NCBI GenBank assembly: GCA_043819345.1
Contig: JBDREX010000007.1
Coordinates: 62,001 to 126,000 of the forward strand
DNA length: 64,000 bases
Source of the DNA: CAYRDK01 sp043819345
GTDB lineage: Bacteria > Omnitrophota > Gorgyraeia > Velamenicoccales > Velamenicoccaceae
Direction: 5' to 3'
Position numbers and translations under genes: made by a program. The stretch's first letter is position 1. Every line of letters starts with the position of its first letter. The notes below the pieces were generated by a model. That model was not told the origin of the DNA. It did not search any database and saw nothing but the letters and a program-made list of their open reading frames with translations. Shown here one piece after another: positions 1 to 9,494 of the stretch.

Positions 1-1
1 T

Positions 2-1192
2 GTGGATTTGATTTTAAAAGAACTTGTTGATTTAAAAGAGGATGGTTCTTTTAAGTTGAATATGGATTATTTTGGTTTTTGCGATAGTCTCAAAATGACA
101 AATCGGCGCTTCGACAAACTTTTTGGGAGCCCTGCCAGAACTCCAGAAACAAAAATTACTCAAAAATATATGGACATTGCTGCTTCTATTCAAAAAGTGA
201 CCGAAGAGATAGTTCTTCGTATGAGCCGCTATGTTTATGAGATAACGAAACAGGAGAGGCTTTGTTTGGCTGGTGGTGTAGCACTTAATTGTGTAAGTAA
301 TGGCCGTATTTTGAGAGAAGGGCCTTTTAAAGAGATTTGGATTCAACCGGCTAGCGGTGATGCTGGAGGCGCCTTGGGAGCAGCGTTTTTGGTGTGGCAT
401 AAATATCTGGGTGGTGCAAGGCAGGCGAATGGCAAGACTGACACACAGAAAGCATCTTTGTTGGGGCCTGATTTTTCTGATTGCGAAATTGAGTCATTTC
501 TTTGTAAGGAGTCCATTGTTTTTGAAAAGTTGGAAGGAAAAGACTTTACAAATAGGGTTGCAGATTTATTGGCGCAAGGCCATGTGATTGGTTGGTTTCA
601 GGGGCGTATGGAGTTTGGGCCAAGGGCCCTGGGTAATCGGAGCATTTTAGGGGATCCGCGCAATGTCCAGATGCAATCCAAGATGAACCTTAAGATTAAA
701 TACCGGGAATCGTTTAGGCCTTTTGCTCCAACAGTGCTAAAAGAGCATGCCAATCAGTGGTTTGACCTTGAAAGTGATAGCCCGTATATGCTGATCGTGG
801 CTCCGGTTAAAGAAGATAAGCATCTTCCTCTGGATAAGGAAAAGGCGGGCTTACTTAGAGGTTTTGACAAGCTCAAGGCCTCTCGGTCTCAGATTCCTGC
901 TGTAACACATGTGGATTATTCGGCCAGAGTTCAGGTTGCAGATAAGGACAAGAATGCCTTGTATCATAATTTAATAAATTCATTTTACAAGAAGACGGGT
1001 TGTCCAGTCATCATTAATACTTCTTTCAATGTCCGGGGGGAACCTCTTGTTTGCACCCCTGAGGATGCTTATCGGTGTTTTATGAGGACGGAGATGGATT
1101 ATTTAGTTATGGGGCCGTTTCTTCTCGAAAAAACTAAGCAAAAAAAGATATCCGAGGATGTTGCCTGGCAACAAGAGTTTGAGCTTGATTAA
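2..1192 (+). CDS. Carbamoyltransferase (NodU/CmcH family), C-terminal part
   Basis: This family transfers a carbamoyl group from carbamoyl phosphate to a sugar or small-molecule hydroxyl. About 396 residues are present and the frame is open to the left edge. The family is normally near 600 aa, so the N-terminal third lies outside the window and the GTG at position 2 is not a real start. Seen here are the ASKHA-type core with GGVALNC and SGDAGGALGAA, then the C-terminal carbamoyltransferase domain with GRMEFGPRALGNRS and NTSFNVRGEPLV. It is followed 10 nt later by an SxtJ-like gene, then DUF5989 and an SGNH hydrolase, a combination that recurs next to such carbamoyltransferases. The context suggests decoration of a surface glycan or lipid. 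The family call is firm; the substrate is unknown. Confidence 0.9.
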   Translation: MDLILKELVDLKEDGSFKLNMDYFGFCDSLKMTNRRFDKLFGSPARTPETKITQKYMDIAASIQKVTEEIVLRMSRYVYEITKQERLCLAGGVALNCVSNGRILREGPFKEIWIQPASGDAGGALGAAFLVWHKYLGGARQANGKTDTQKASLLGPDFSDCEIESFLCKESIVFEKLEGKDFTNRVADLLAQGHVIGWFQGRMEFGPRALGNRSILGDPRNVQMQSKMNLKIKYRESFRPFAPTVLKEHANQWFDLESDSPYMLIVAPVKEDKHLPLDKEKAGLLRGFDKLKASRSQIPAVTHVDYSARVQVADKDKNALYHNLINSFYKKTGCPVIINTSFNVRGEPLVCTPEDAYRCFMRTEMDYLVMGPFLLEKTKQKKISEDVAWQQEFELD

Positions 1193-1202
1193 GGAAAAAA
1201 CA

Positions 1203-1604
1203 ATGGATAGGATTCAATTAACAAGACAAGATCTGAAAAAGTTCGGTTTGACAATGGGATCAGCGTTTTTGATTTTAGGCCTGGTGTTTCTTTTGCAGAA
1301 AAAACAGGCATGGCAGAGTCTGTGGCCCATTAGTTTTGTTTTTTTTATGGCGTCTTTGATAGTGCCCATGTGGCTTAAACCGGTGCATTCTTTTTGGATG
1401 AAATTCGCGTCTATTTTAGGCTGGGTAAACACTCGAATCCTATTGTCTTTGTTTTTTTATTTTGTTTTGACCCCGGTTGGTTTGGTTATGAAGCTCTTTG
1501 GAAAAAATCCACTGGATCGTCGTTTGCAGAAAGAAAGGGCTTCTTACTGGTTTAAAAGAGAGAGCACAGATTTTAATCCTGCCAGCTATGAACGTCAGTT
1601 TTGA
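1203..1604 (+). CDS. SxtJ-family small membrane protein
   Basis: This 133-aa protein has three to four hydrophobic segments (about residues 11-30, 36-56 and 63-100) and a basic C-terminal tail containing KLFGKNPLDRRL. That layout fits the SxtJ family, small membrane proteins found beside carbamoyltransferases, first named in saxitoxin clusters. The ATG at 1203 is preferred over an in-frame upstream ATG at 1158, because the upstream start would overlap the carbamoyltransferase by 35 nt and add a non-family leader. Its biochemical role is unknown. The position between the carbamoyltransferase and a DUF5989 gene supports the call and suggests a membrane partner for the carbamoylation step. Confidence 0.75.
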   Translation: MDRIQLTRQDLKKFGLTMGSAFLILGLVFLLQKKQAWQSLWPISFVFFMASLIVPMWLKPVHSFWMKFASILGWVNTRILLSLFFYFVLTPVGLVMKLFGKNPLDRRLQKERASYWFKRESTDFNPASYERQF

Positions 1605-1641
1605 TCTCTTGGTTGGTTTTTTGATTGAAAGGGGAAGATAA

Positions 1642-1803
1642 ATGGGCAAAATTGCACTTGTAAAAGAATTGTGGTCATTTTTACGGGTTAGAAAAAAATG
1701 GTGGCTCCTGCCGCTTGTCGTTTTACTCTTTTTATTAGGGGCTTTATTGTTATTGGCCCAATCTTCTGGGGCGATTGCGCCTTTTATTTATACTCTATTT
1801 TAA
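1642..1803 (+). CDS. DUF5989-type single-pass membrane peptide
   Basis: A 53-aa protein, short enough to be missed by length-filtered gene calling. It starts with ATG after a purine-rich ribosome site (GAAAGGGGAAG). It has a short basic amphipathic N-terminus (ELWSFLRVRKKWW), one hydrophobic helix (about residues 21-40) and ends near APFIYTLF. This matches the DUF5989 family as I know it: about 50 aa, a RKKWW-type motif before a single membrane span, next to SxtJ and a carbamoyltransferase. The role is unknown. It lies 37 nt after the SxtJ gene and 19 nt before the SGNH hydrolase, so the four genes look like one transcription unit. Confidence 0.75.
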   Translation: MGKIALVKELWSFLRVRKKWWLLPLVVLLFLLGALLLLAQSSGAIAPFIYTLF

Positions 1804-1822
1804 GATCTCTTGGTTTTAATAA

Positions 1823-3097
1823 ATGAAAAAAGAATTTCCAAAAAAATTTGAAAAAGTTTTCCTGAGAATAGGCATCGTTCTACTGGTTTTAGGGTTGTTT
1901 CTGAATCAGTGGATGGTTACTAAAATTATTAGCCCTGATGGGCTTCCTGCGGCAGCATATTTTTTTGTCTGGACTCAGCAGGCCGCTCTTTTTATTCTCG
2001 GGGTTTTGTTTATTGTGTTTAGAAAAAATAGTAGCGCCATTGCTAATCTCCTATTGCTTGTGGGGACGGTCGTCCTTTTTTTGGTAGCTGCTGAGGTATT
2101 GCTTCGTTGCTGCCACTATAAGGTTCAAAAATTAAAGCTTTTTAAAGAGAATCCTTTTCAGACGGGTTCATATCGGCTCTTGCCCAATCTTGATCTGATA
2201 ACAAATATTGAAGGACAAAAGGTTCATATCCGAACTAATCGTTTTGGAATGCCCTGGGGAAATGTTGATAAGCAAACCAAGGACGCTCGTAAAAGGGTGG
2301 CTGTGGTGGGCGATTCTTTTGCGTTTGGGTGCTGGGTGGAAGAATTTTCGGATGGGATGACGGGCGTTTTTAAGGACTCTATTGATTCAGGGCGTTTTGA
2401 GGTTTTGAATTTTGCCGTATGTGGCTATGGGCCAGGTGATATTGCGTTGCAGTTAAAGGAGGAGGTGCTGCCTTTTTCTGTAGATTACATTCTTGTGTTT
2501 TTTTGGAATGGTAATGATTTTGGTGATGCTTATTCCGGCTTAGATCGATACGCTGTTGTGGATGGCACGATTAAATGGAGAAACGAAGGGGCTAATCGTT
2601 TTTTAATTGAGCTTAAAGAGTTTATGTCAAATTTGTCGCTCTATAAGCTCGTATCTCATTATATGGGGTTGATGCAAGCCAGAAAGGATTTTTCCTTAAA
2701 TAAGCCCGTGACACCGGCTGTGGCCTGGAGCCTAAAAGAAGATTCTCCTCTTAGAATTGAAGCGAGAAAGAAGACGTTAGAAGAGATGGAAAAAATAAAA
2801 GTATTTGCTCTGCAGCATCAGATTAAACTTATGATTGTGGCGATTCCTTTTGAAGAGCAGGTTTATGCTCCAAAACTTGTTTATGAAAAATACGATTTTC
2901 ATTTGCCTCAAAAATATATAGAGGATTTTGCGCGAACTAATAATATTCCTTATTTAGATCTTTTGCCTTTTTTAAGGTCATATGTGGCTACTCATAAGGA
3001 ATCGATTTTTTTGAAAAATGATGTCCACTTTAATCAACAGGGGCATGAGATTGTGGGAGAACAAATTGCAGGTTTTTTTGATGAATATTCAAATTAG
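1823..3097 (+). CDS. Membrane-anchored SGNH/GDSL hydrolase-like protein
   Basis: 424 aa. The first 100 residues hold about three membrane spans, followed by a large soluble domain. That domain has the SGNH block I motif VVGDSFAFG with the candidate nucleophile Ser165, a block with GNGND-like residues (WNGNDFGD), and the C-terminal catalytic pair in DVHFNQQGH (Asp400, His402). Family members are serine esterases or O-acyltransferase partners acting on carbohydrates and lipids. As the last gene of the carbamoyltransferase/SxtJ/DUF5989 cassette it most likely acts on the same carbamoylated or acylated surface polymer. Fold and catalytic residues are clear; the substrate is not. Confidence 0.78.
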   Translation: MKKEFPKKFEKVFLRIGIVLLVLGLFLNQWMVTKIISPDGLPAAAYFFVWTQQAALFILGVLFIVFRKNSSAIANLLLLVGTVVLFLVAAEVLLRCCHYKVQKLKLFKENPFQTGSYRLLPNLDLITNIEGQKVHIRTNRFGMPWGNVDKQTKDARKRVAVVGDSFAFGCWVEEFSDGMTGVFKDSIDSGRFEVLNFAVCGYGPGDIALQLKEEVLPFSVDYILVFFWNGNDFGDAYSGLDRYAVVDGTIKWRNEGANRFLIELKEFMSNLSLYKLVSHYMGLMQARKDFSLNKPVTPAVAWSLKEDSPLRIEARKKTLEEMEKIKVFALQHQIKLMIVAIPFEEQVYAPKLVYEKYDFHLPQKYIEDFARTNNIPYLDLLPFLRSYVATHKESIFLKNDVHFNQQGHEIVGEQIAGFFDEYSN

Positions 3098-3110
3098 ATG
3101 AGTTTAAGAT

Positions 3111-4334
3111 ATGAGAAAAATTTTCTTTATTGCGAATAATAATATCGGGGATTCTGGCTTAAGCGGCGGGGACCGTATTTGTGTTGAACTTGCCAAAAGA
3201 TGGAGAACTAAAACAGAGGTTGTCTTCGTTGCCACAGAAGAAGCCATTACGATCTATAAGAAAAATGGGCTTGGCGAGCTTTTGTTTTATAAAACATCTG
3301 ACAAGGTGGATCAAAAGGATGTGTTTTCTCTTAAGGCTATTCTTTGTAATTTTTTTAAAAAACTTTTTAACGGAGTATGTTTTGTTATAAAAAATGAGCA
3401 AATTTTTAAAGATAAAGCTTTTGTTTATTCTATTTCTGACTTTTATCCTGATTCTATACCCGCATTTTTGATTAAGCTTATGAATCCAGACAGTATCTGG
3501 ATTGCGGGATTTTATTTATTTGCATCGCCTCCATGGCAGAAAAACAGTCCTTACAAGGGGAAAAATGCTTTGAGGGGATTTTTGTATTGGCTGTCTCAGC
3601 AGCCTGTCTATTGGATTGTGCGGTCTTGGGCGGATATTGTTTTTGTGACGAGCGAGCCGGATAGAGCTAAGTTTATTACAAAAAAAAGAGATGTTTCTAA
3701 GGTCATTGTTATTCGCGGAGGAGTAGATATTGAGGAGGCGAAGCGGTATGCGCAAACCCAAAATATTAAAGACGTGAACCAAAAGATTTATGACGGGTGT
3801 TTTATTGGCCGTTTTCATCTGCAAAAAGGGGTTTTGGTTTTAGTTGATATTTGGAAGGAAGTGTTAAAATTGCGCCCTTCCGCTAAGCTTGCTATGATTG
3901 GAAATGGGCCTCTGGAGGGAGAGGTTAGGAGGAAAGCAGTTGAGCTTGGCATTATGGATCATCTGGAACTCTTTGGTTTTCTGGATTATCAAAAAAAATT
4001 CGATGTTTTTAAGCAAAGCAAGATTGTCCTGCACCCGGCTACATTTGATAGTGGAGGGATGGCTGCTGCTGAAGCTATGGCCTGGGGTTTGCCGGGAATT
4101 GGTTTTGATCTGGAGGCATTAAAAACGTACTATAGCAAGGGAATGATTAAGGTTCCTTTATTGGATATTAAGTGTTTCGCACAGGAAATTGTGCGATTAT
4201 TGTCGGATAGAGATCATTTTGAGAATGTTGCCAAAGAAGCCAGGGATTTTATATTTCAAGAATGGAATTGGGAAAAAAGAGCTGATTGTGTTTTTGATCA
4301 GTTGCTGAGGAGTTGTCCAAATGGAATCATGTGA
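3111..4334 (+). CDS. Glycosyltransferase family 4 protein
   Basis: 407 aa with a GT-B layout. The N-terminal Rossmann half carries a Gly-rich acceptor loop (GDSGLSGGDRICVELAKR). The C-terminal nucleotide-sugar half shows FIGRFHLQKGVLVLVDIW, a MIGNGPLEGEV segment and the GT4 donor-binding region HPATFDSGGMAAAEAMAWG, with the expected Glu before the alanine-rich helix. Such enzymes add a sugar from a nucleotide donor at the cytoplasmic membrane face. The 3' end overlaps the following radical SAM gene by 14 nt, implying translational coupling within the glycan operon. Donor and acceptor cannot be read from sequence. Confidence 0.82.
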   Translation: MRKIFFIANNNIGDSGLSGGDRICVELAKRWRTKTEVVFVATEEAITIYKKNGLGELLFYKTSDKVDQKDVFSLKAILCNFFKKLFNGVCFVIKNEQIFKDKAFVYSISDFYPDSIPAFLIKLMNPDSIWIAGFYLFASPPWQKNSPYKGKNALRGFLYWLSQQPVYWIVRSWADIVFVTSEPDRAKFITKKRDVSKVIVIRGGVDIEEAKRYAQTQNIKDVNQKIYDGCFIGRFHLQKGVLVLVDIWKEVLKLRPSAKLAMIGNGPLEGEVRRKAVELGIMDHLELFGFLDYQKKFDVFKQSKIVLHPATFDSGGMAAAEAMAWGLPGIGFDLEALKTYYSKGMIKVPLLDIKCFAQEIVRLLSDRDHFENVAKEARDFIFQEWNWEKRADCVFDQLLRSCPNGIM

Positions 4335-5850
4335 TATTGTTTTATTTTCACCACCGTCACGCATGCTGAATCATTATCGGCCGCCGGTTTCGCTTTTGTA
4401 TCTGGCCGGGTATCTAACAAATCATCGGGTTAAGGCCAGGATTATTGATACGCCTGTTAAAGAGCAGATTCGTGATCATAAGTTTTTTGTTCATTATGAT
4501 GATATTATTTCGGGAATCCGCAGCAAGATGATGGAAGAGTTTAAGAAAATCAAGACAGAGCTTGTAGGAGTGACGTGTTATTCGACAGAGTTTGATGAGG
4601 TGCTGCAGTTAATTAAAGACATTAAATCCGTTGCTCCACATGTTAAAATAATTGTTGGAGGAATTCATCCAACATTTATTCCGATGGACTTTTTTGAAGT
4701 AAAGAGTGGAGTTGATATTTGTGTCTTGGGAGAGGGTGAAGTCACTCTTTATGAGTTGGTATCTCGTTTACAAAAAGATCTTCGAGCACCTTTGGATGAT
4801 ATTAAAGGGCTTATTTATAAGGATCCTCTAACCGGCCATGTGAAGAAAACGCCTGAGCGTGATCTTGTTGAGAATCTTGACGATATTTCAAAGCCGGATT
4901 ACTCTCTTATTGATACAGACTATTATTCGAACGCTTCTCCTTATTCTGTCAGAGGCTGTTATTTAAGGTCTATGTATGTTTTGGCAACGCGTGGTTGCCC
5001 TTCTCAGTGTACTTTTTGTGTAGCAAAGAAAATTAGAGAATGCGCGGGCAAAGGAAATCCGATACGGATTAGAAGTGCGGAAAGCTTGATTTGTGAGTTA
5101 AGAGAATTAAAGGCGAAGTACGCTATTGATGGTTTTTATTTTATTGATGACATGTTTACAATTAACAAAAAAAATGTGCATGAGTTTTGTGAGAGGTTAA
5201 AAGAAGAGAAGCTTAATCTTTTATGGGGATGTTCATCAAAAGTTTCAACACTGGATGAGTCTATTATTTCGGCAATGGCTAGGTCTGGATGTGTGCAGAT
5301 TGATTTTGGGGTTGAGCGAGGTTCGGATGAGGCCTTGAATCTTTTAAAAAAAGGGATTACTGTCAAAAAAATTATTGAGATCTTTGATTTGTGCCGGGCC
5401 TATGGCGTCAGGACTTTGGCAAATATTCTCGTTAATGCGCCTGGTGAAACACAAAAAGACTTAGATGATATTCTTAAGCTTTTAGACAGGATTAGGGCGG
5501 AAGTTGTTTATTTAAATATCTTTTTGCCTTTTCCTGGAACTGAGATTTATGAAAAAGCGCCTTTTAAATTTAGCCGCCAGGATTATTCTCTTTTGACGCG
5601 CGATAGTAAGTTTCTTATTGAGAATTATCCGGAAAAGTTTAAGTTCGCCCAGCATTCGGTTGATTTAGCTAAATGGCAGGCTGAGAATTATGGAAAATAT
5701 AATTCTTTTTTTAGAAATGTAATTTTTTACTTTAGGTTTCAATATTGGAAGACATTGTTTTTTTCTCGAAATAAGATGAATTATGTTAAACAGTTTTATT
5801 TATTGATTCGTGAATTTATTAATCAGAAACTTTATTTTGGGAAGTCATGA
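4321..5850 (+). CDS. B12-binding-domain radical SAM protein (1 of 4)
   Basis: 509 aa. Residues 1-170 form a cobalamin-binding-like Rossmann domain (IIVGGIHPTF, ICVLGEGEVTLYEL). I do not see the DxHxxG motif, which is often missing in this class. The radical SAM core starts at the CPSQCTFC motif (Cys226, Cys230, Cys233), preceded by the typical ATRG. It continues with FIDDMFT and a Gly-rich VNAPGET segment. Class B enzymes of this type methylate or rearrange unactivated carbons. The start ATG follows a GAGGAG-like site and overlaps the upstream glycosyltransferase. Its neighbours are glycan genes, so a modified sugar or lipid is a plausible substrate, but this is inference. Confidence 0.9.
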   Translation: MESCDIVLFSPPSRMLNHYRPPVSLLYLAGYLTNHRVKARIIDTPVKEQIRDHKFFVHYDDIISGIRSKMMEEFKKIKTELVGVTCYSTEFDEVLQLIKDIKSVAPHVKIIVGGIHPTFIPMDFFEVKSGVDICVLGEGEVTLYELVSRLQKDLRAPLDDIKGLIYKDPLTGHVKKTPERDLVENLDDISKPDYSLIDTDYYSNASPYSVRGCYLRSMYVLATRGCPSQCTFCVAKKIRECAGKGNPIRIRSAESLICELRELKAKYAIDGFYFIDDMFTINKKNVHEFCERLKEEKLNLLWGCSSKVSTLDESIISAMARSGCVQIDFGVERGSDEALNLLKKGITVKKIIEIFDLCRAYGVRTLANILVNAPGETQKDLDDILKLLDRIRAEVVYLNIFLPFPGTEIYEKAPFKFSRQDYSLLTRDSKFLIENYPEKFKFAQHSVDLAKWQAENYGKYNSFFRNVIFYFRFQYWKTLFFSRNKMNYVKQFYLLIREFINQKLYFGKS

Positions 5851-6902
5851 TCCTGGCTACACTGAATAAATATTTATCGGCGAAACAGAAAGACAGGATT
5901 TTAGAGTCTTTTCCTTTTCGTTGCTATAGTCGTTTTTTGATGAGGTCTCATGAGATTCGCTTTAGTTGTGAGTTGACAACAAAGTGTAATGTTAGCTGTG
6001 ATATGTGTACACGCGCTGATTTATTGAATTGTGGGCAATTAAAAATTACAGATATGAATCAAGAAATGATTGATCTAATTTTGCATGAAATGGAGATGTT
6101 TGTAAAAGCTGGCCGCCGCGTTTATTTTGTTCCCATGGGACTGGGTGAGCCGCTTCTTTATAAAGGACTTTTTGATTTGTTTCGGCGTGTCAAAGGGATT
6201 TCTAAAGATATAGGTGTTGTTCTGGTTACAAATGCGGTTTTACTTGATGAGGCAGCGGCACAAGAAGTAGTGTCTTGTGGGGTTGATGAGGTTTGTGTGA
6301 GCTTGAATACATATGATGAAGATAGTTATAAAAGGCACATGAAGCTTGATGCCTATCAGCGAGTTTGTCAGAATATTGAGAATTTTATTCGTATAAGGGA
6401 TGCAGGCGGGCAAAAGCGCCCGAGTCTTTTTATACAGTTTATTGACTATGATAACAATCAAGCTTTATTTGAGAACGAGATTAAACGTTGGCGTAGGCTT
6501 ATGTCCTATAAGGATAAGCACTATATACATCCTGTTGTGAACCAGGCTGGTCTTTCTGGCGCGGGAGGTTCTTTTAAAAGTGAGACGGGAAATCATCCCT
6601 GTTCACAGCCTCTCTGGAGATTTGCCATTAAGGTTAATGGTGATATTTATCCATGTGACCCGGCTTTGTATTCAGGATCCAATAAGATCGAGTCGCTTCT
6701 CTTGGGTAATATTATGCAAGATAGCCCGATAGAGATTTTTAATTCCTCAGATAGTAAAGTATCAAAAATAATGACTGCGATGCGCAAAGAAGATTATTCA
6801 AAGTTGCCAGAGTGTGAAAAGTGCAATACTTATAAATTGGGTTGTAATTGTTTTTTCGAGTTGCCTGAATTTTTACGTTTTAAAGGGTTCAGATGGATTT
6901 AA
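5847..6902 (+). CDS. Radical SAM protein with SPASM-like C-terminus
   Basis: 351 aa. The N-terminal radical SAM motif is CNVSCDMC (Cys47, Cys51, Cys54). A GLGEPLL segment replaces the usual GGEP. The C-terminus has extra cysteines (HPCSQPLWRF, DIYPCDPAL, then CEKCNTYKLGCNC) that look like auxiliary iron-sulfur cluster ligands of the SPASM/twitch type. The ATG overlaps the previous stop (ATGA), and the 3' end overlaps the epimerase gene by 10 nt. Relatives act on peptides or on small molecules such as sugars. Given the operon, an enzyme in sugar or lipid tailoring is more likely than peptide maturation, since I see no precursor peptide nearby. Confidence 0.85.
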   Translation: MILATLNKYLSAKQKDRILESFPFRCYSRFLMRSHEIRFSCELTTKCNVSCDMCTRADLLNCGQLKITDMNQEMIDLILHEMEMFVKAGRRVYFVPMGLGEPLLYKGLFDLFRRVKGISKDIGVVLVTNAVLLDEAAAQEVVSCGVDEVCVSLNTYDEDSYKRHMKLDAYQRVCQNIENFIRIRDAGGQKRPSLFIQFIDYDNNQALFENEIKRWRRLMSYKDKHYIHPVVNQAGLSGAGGSFKSETGNHPCSQPLWRFAIKVNGDIYPCDPALYSGSNKIESLLLGNIMQDSPIEIFNSSDSKVSKIMTAMRKEDYSKLPECEKCNTYKLGCNCFFELPEFLRFKGFRWI

Positions 6903-7867
6903 AAAATAAAAAAATTTTAGTGACAGGAGGGACTGGCAAGATTGGCCGTAAGCTTGTTGGACGCCTTATCGCGGAAGGTTCTTGTGTGAGGGTAATTTCA
7001 CGCTCTGGAATAGACCTGTGGAATTCTCATCAACGTGTTGAGATTATTAAAGCTGATTTATCAGATAAAGCTGTTTTAAGCCAGGCCGTTTTGCAATGCG
7101 AGTATGTGTTCCATCTGGCCGTGCATCAGGACACACAGGATAAAAATATTGATAACTTTAGACGAGTAAATATTGATGGGGTAAGAAATGTTTTAAATGT
7201 TGTCAGGTCTTGTAAGGGGTTAAAAAAAATTATATATGTATCAACGGCTATGATTTTTGAATCTTCGCCTGACGATGTTGCAACCGAGAAGTGGCCTCAA
7301 AAGGATCGCTGCGATGATGATTATTATCTGCAAACTAAAATTGAGGCTTTGCAATATGTGCGTCAGCAGATGTTAGATTTACCACTTGTCGTTGTTTATC
7401 CAACAGCGGTTATTGATTTAAAAGATTTTACTGGCTCTGCTCCAGCTCGGCCGGGAACGATTCAGTATTTTTTATGGGAAAAGATAGGAGGCGGGATCCC
7501 TGGCGGTGTTGTTAATTTAATTGGTCCAGCCAGGAGAAAATTTAATTATGTTATAATGGAAGACCTTATTGATGGCTTGATTAAGGCTGCGACGAGAGGT
7601 GAGCCGGCTCAGGAGTATATTTTGAGCGGACACAACATCTCGGCTTATGATTATTTGAGGGTTGTTTCAAAGAAGACGGGGTGTAGTATTTTTCCTTTTC
7701 GAATCCCTGTTTTTCCTTTTAAAGTATTGGCTTTTTTAGGGCGTTTTGTAAGAATGTCTCAGATTGTGAATGCGATCGCAAGGGGAGACTATAGCGATCG
7801 CTGTTTTTCTTCAGAGAAAGCCAGGAAATTTTTTCAATATGAGGCGCGGTTGCACTTAAACAACTAA
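6893..7867 (+). CDS. NAD(P)-dependent epimerase/dehydratase (extended SDR)
   Basis: 324 aa. The N-terminal nucleotide-binding motif TGGTGKIG (residues 10-17) and an ADLSD segment place it in the extended short-chain dehydrogenase fold. The catalytic YxxxK appears as YLQTK, with STAMIFE upstream supplying the Ser/Thr of the triad. Overall it resembles the dihydroflavonol-reductase-like and NDP-sugar epimerase branches. It starts inside the end of the preceding radical SAM gene and ends 2 nt before the next one, so it is tightly coupled to two radical SAM enzymes. It probably reduces or epimerises a sugar or polyketide-like intermediate; the exact reaction is unknown. Confidence 0.85.
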   Translation: MDLKNKKILVTGGTGKIGRKLVGRLIAEGSCVRVISRSGIDLWNSHQRVEIIKADLSDKAVLSQAVLQCEYVFHLAVHQDTQDKNIDNFRRVNIDGVRNVLNVVRSCKGLKKIIYVSTAMIFESSPDDVATEKWPQKDRCDDDYYLQTKIEALQYVRQQMLDLPLVVVYPTAVIDLKDFTGSAPARPGTIQYFLWEKIGGGIPGGVVNLIGPARRKFNYVIMEDLIDGLIKAATRGEPAQEYILSGHNISAYDYLRVVSKKTGCSIFPFRIPVFPFKVLAFLGRFVRMSQIVNAIARGDYSDRCFSSEKARKFFQYEARLHLNN

Positions 7868-7869
7868 AC

Positions 7870-9456
7870 ATGGATATCTTACTTTTTAATCCCTATTACA
7901 CTCAGCTGAAAAAGTTTTATTCTTTTTATTCTCCGGCTCCTCCTATTAGCTTGATGTATTTGGCCGGTTATTTAAAAAAACATGGACTTTCTTCAAAAAT
8001 ATATGAACTTGGAATTTTTGAAATAGAGAAAGCCAAGCAGTTTAATAATAGCATCAGGTTTGGCCTCTCAGATGCTGAGATTGTCACTATTCTTGAAAAA
8101 GAAAAACCTCGAATTGTCGGCATTACGAGTATGTATTCAATTTTTTATCGTGACGCGTTGGAAATTGCTAAGCTTATCAAAAAAGTATCCCCCGAGATAA
8201 AAGTTGTCCTCGGAGGCAATCATGCTTCTTCGTATTGGAAGCACGTTTTAAAAAACCAGGCGGTTGATTTTGTTGTGATTGGTGAAGGAGAAGAGACTTT
8301 TCTGGAACTGGTTCGAACTCTCACGGCTAGCAAGCCATTTGAACATATCCTTGGGCTGGGTTGGCGAGATAATTCAGGGCGTATTAAAAGGTCACCTGAA
8401 AGGCCGTTGATAAAAAATTTAGATGAAATACCATTCCCTGAGGTGGATTTGATTAATTATCATCGTTATTTTTCACATACAAATCCTTTTGCGATGAGGG
8501 CACCTGTTATCAGCCTGATAACCAGCCGCGGTTGTCCAGGAAAATGTGTGTATTGTACGGTGAAGGCTGTTTGGGGCCGTAGCTGGAGGGGGCGAAGCCC
8601 GAAGAATGTTGTTGATGAGATTGAGAACTATATGAGAAAATATAACATTCGTGAATTTGCTTTCTTAGATGATAGTGCAAGTGTAGATCGTAAGCGTTGG
8701 GAAGGCTTGTGCGATGAGATTATTGCGCGATCGCTTAATATTAAATGGACTACTCCGAATGGGATTGCGCATTGGACATTAACCAAAGATATCCTTGATA
8801 AAATGAAAAAAGCGGGTTGCTACCGTATTACTTTTGGGATAGAATCGGGTTATCCTGAAACAAGGAGGTTTCTTGGCAAGCCATATTCTTTACAGCAGGC
8901 TAAGGAGTTAATACAGCATGCCAATCGTATTGGCCTATGGACAATATGCACAAACATTATCGGCTTTCCCTATGAAAATTTAAACTCTATCAATGCAACG
9001 ATAGATTTTGCAAAACGGTGTGGAACAGATTTTGCCGCTTTTTATTTATTGATGCCGCAACCGACTTCGGAAGTTTATGAATATTTTAAGAAAGAAGGTC
9101 TTTTAAATTTTGATTCTTTTTTTGAGAAAGAAGATTTTAATGAAGAGCAATTTGAAAAAATTAATTATATCCTGAATGAGACAGGAAGTGATACCGTTCA
9201 CTTTAAAAAAGAAGAGTTGAATCGTCTTCAAAAGCAGGCCTACAGGGCATTTTTATTGCACAGAGGTTTAAGTTATTTGGCTAATCCCTTAAAGATATTG
9301 CGAAAAATTCATAGTATGGAGGATTTAAGGTTTATTTTGCGTATTATACGCAAAGGTATTCAGATTTTTCTAAGGACTTTGAATCCATTCAATAAGAAAA
9401 CAAGTGACTATTTGTATGTAGCCAGTAAGCAGGATATTGGTAATGAGCCTTCGTGA
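7870..9456 (+). CDS. B12-binding-domain radical SAM protein (2 of 4)
   Basis: 528 aa. The N-terminal B12-binding-like domain contains VVLGGNHASSY and FVVIGEGEETFLEL. The radical SAM core follows with SRGCPGKCVYC (Cys222, Cys226, Cys229), FLDDSAS and FGIESGYPETRRFLGK. The C-terminus is a helical extension typical of class B methylases. It starts 2 nt after the SDR stop. It resembles the HpnJ/BchE-like branch that acts on lipids or ring systems, but no specific assignment can be made. With its neighbours it forms a run of radical chemistry genes inside a glycan locus. Confidence 0.9.
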   Translation: MDILLFNPYYTQLKKFYSFYSPAPPISLMYLAGYLKKHGLSSKIYELGIFEIEKAKQFNNSIRFGLSDAEIVTILEKEKPRIVGITSMYSIFYRDALEIAKLIKKVSPEIKVVLGGNHASSYWKHVLKNQAVDFVVIGEGEETFLELVRTLTASKPFEHILGLGWRDNSGRIKRSPERPLIKNLDEIPFPEVDLINYHRYFSHTNPFAMRAPVISLITSRGCPGKCVYCTVKAVWGRSWRGRSPKNVVDEIENYMRKYNIREFAFLDDSASVDRKRWEGLCDEIIARSLNIKWTTPNGIAHWTLTKDILDKMKKAGCYRITFGIESGYPETRRFLGKPYSLQQAKELIQHANRIGLWTICTNIIGFPYENLNSINATIDFAKRCGTDFAAFYLLMPQPTSEVYEYFKKEGLLNFDSFFEKEDFNEEQFEKINYILNETGSDTVHFKKEELNRLQKQAYRAFLLHRGLSYLANPLKILRKIHSMEDLRFILRIIRKGIQIFLRTLNPFNKKTSDYLYVASKQDIGNEPS

Positions 9457-9494
9457 CAGATTTTTAGATACCTATTAACAAAAGGAGTTAAGCA

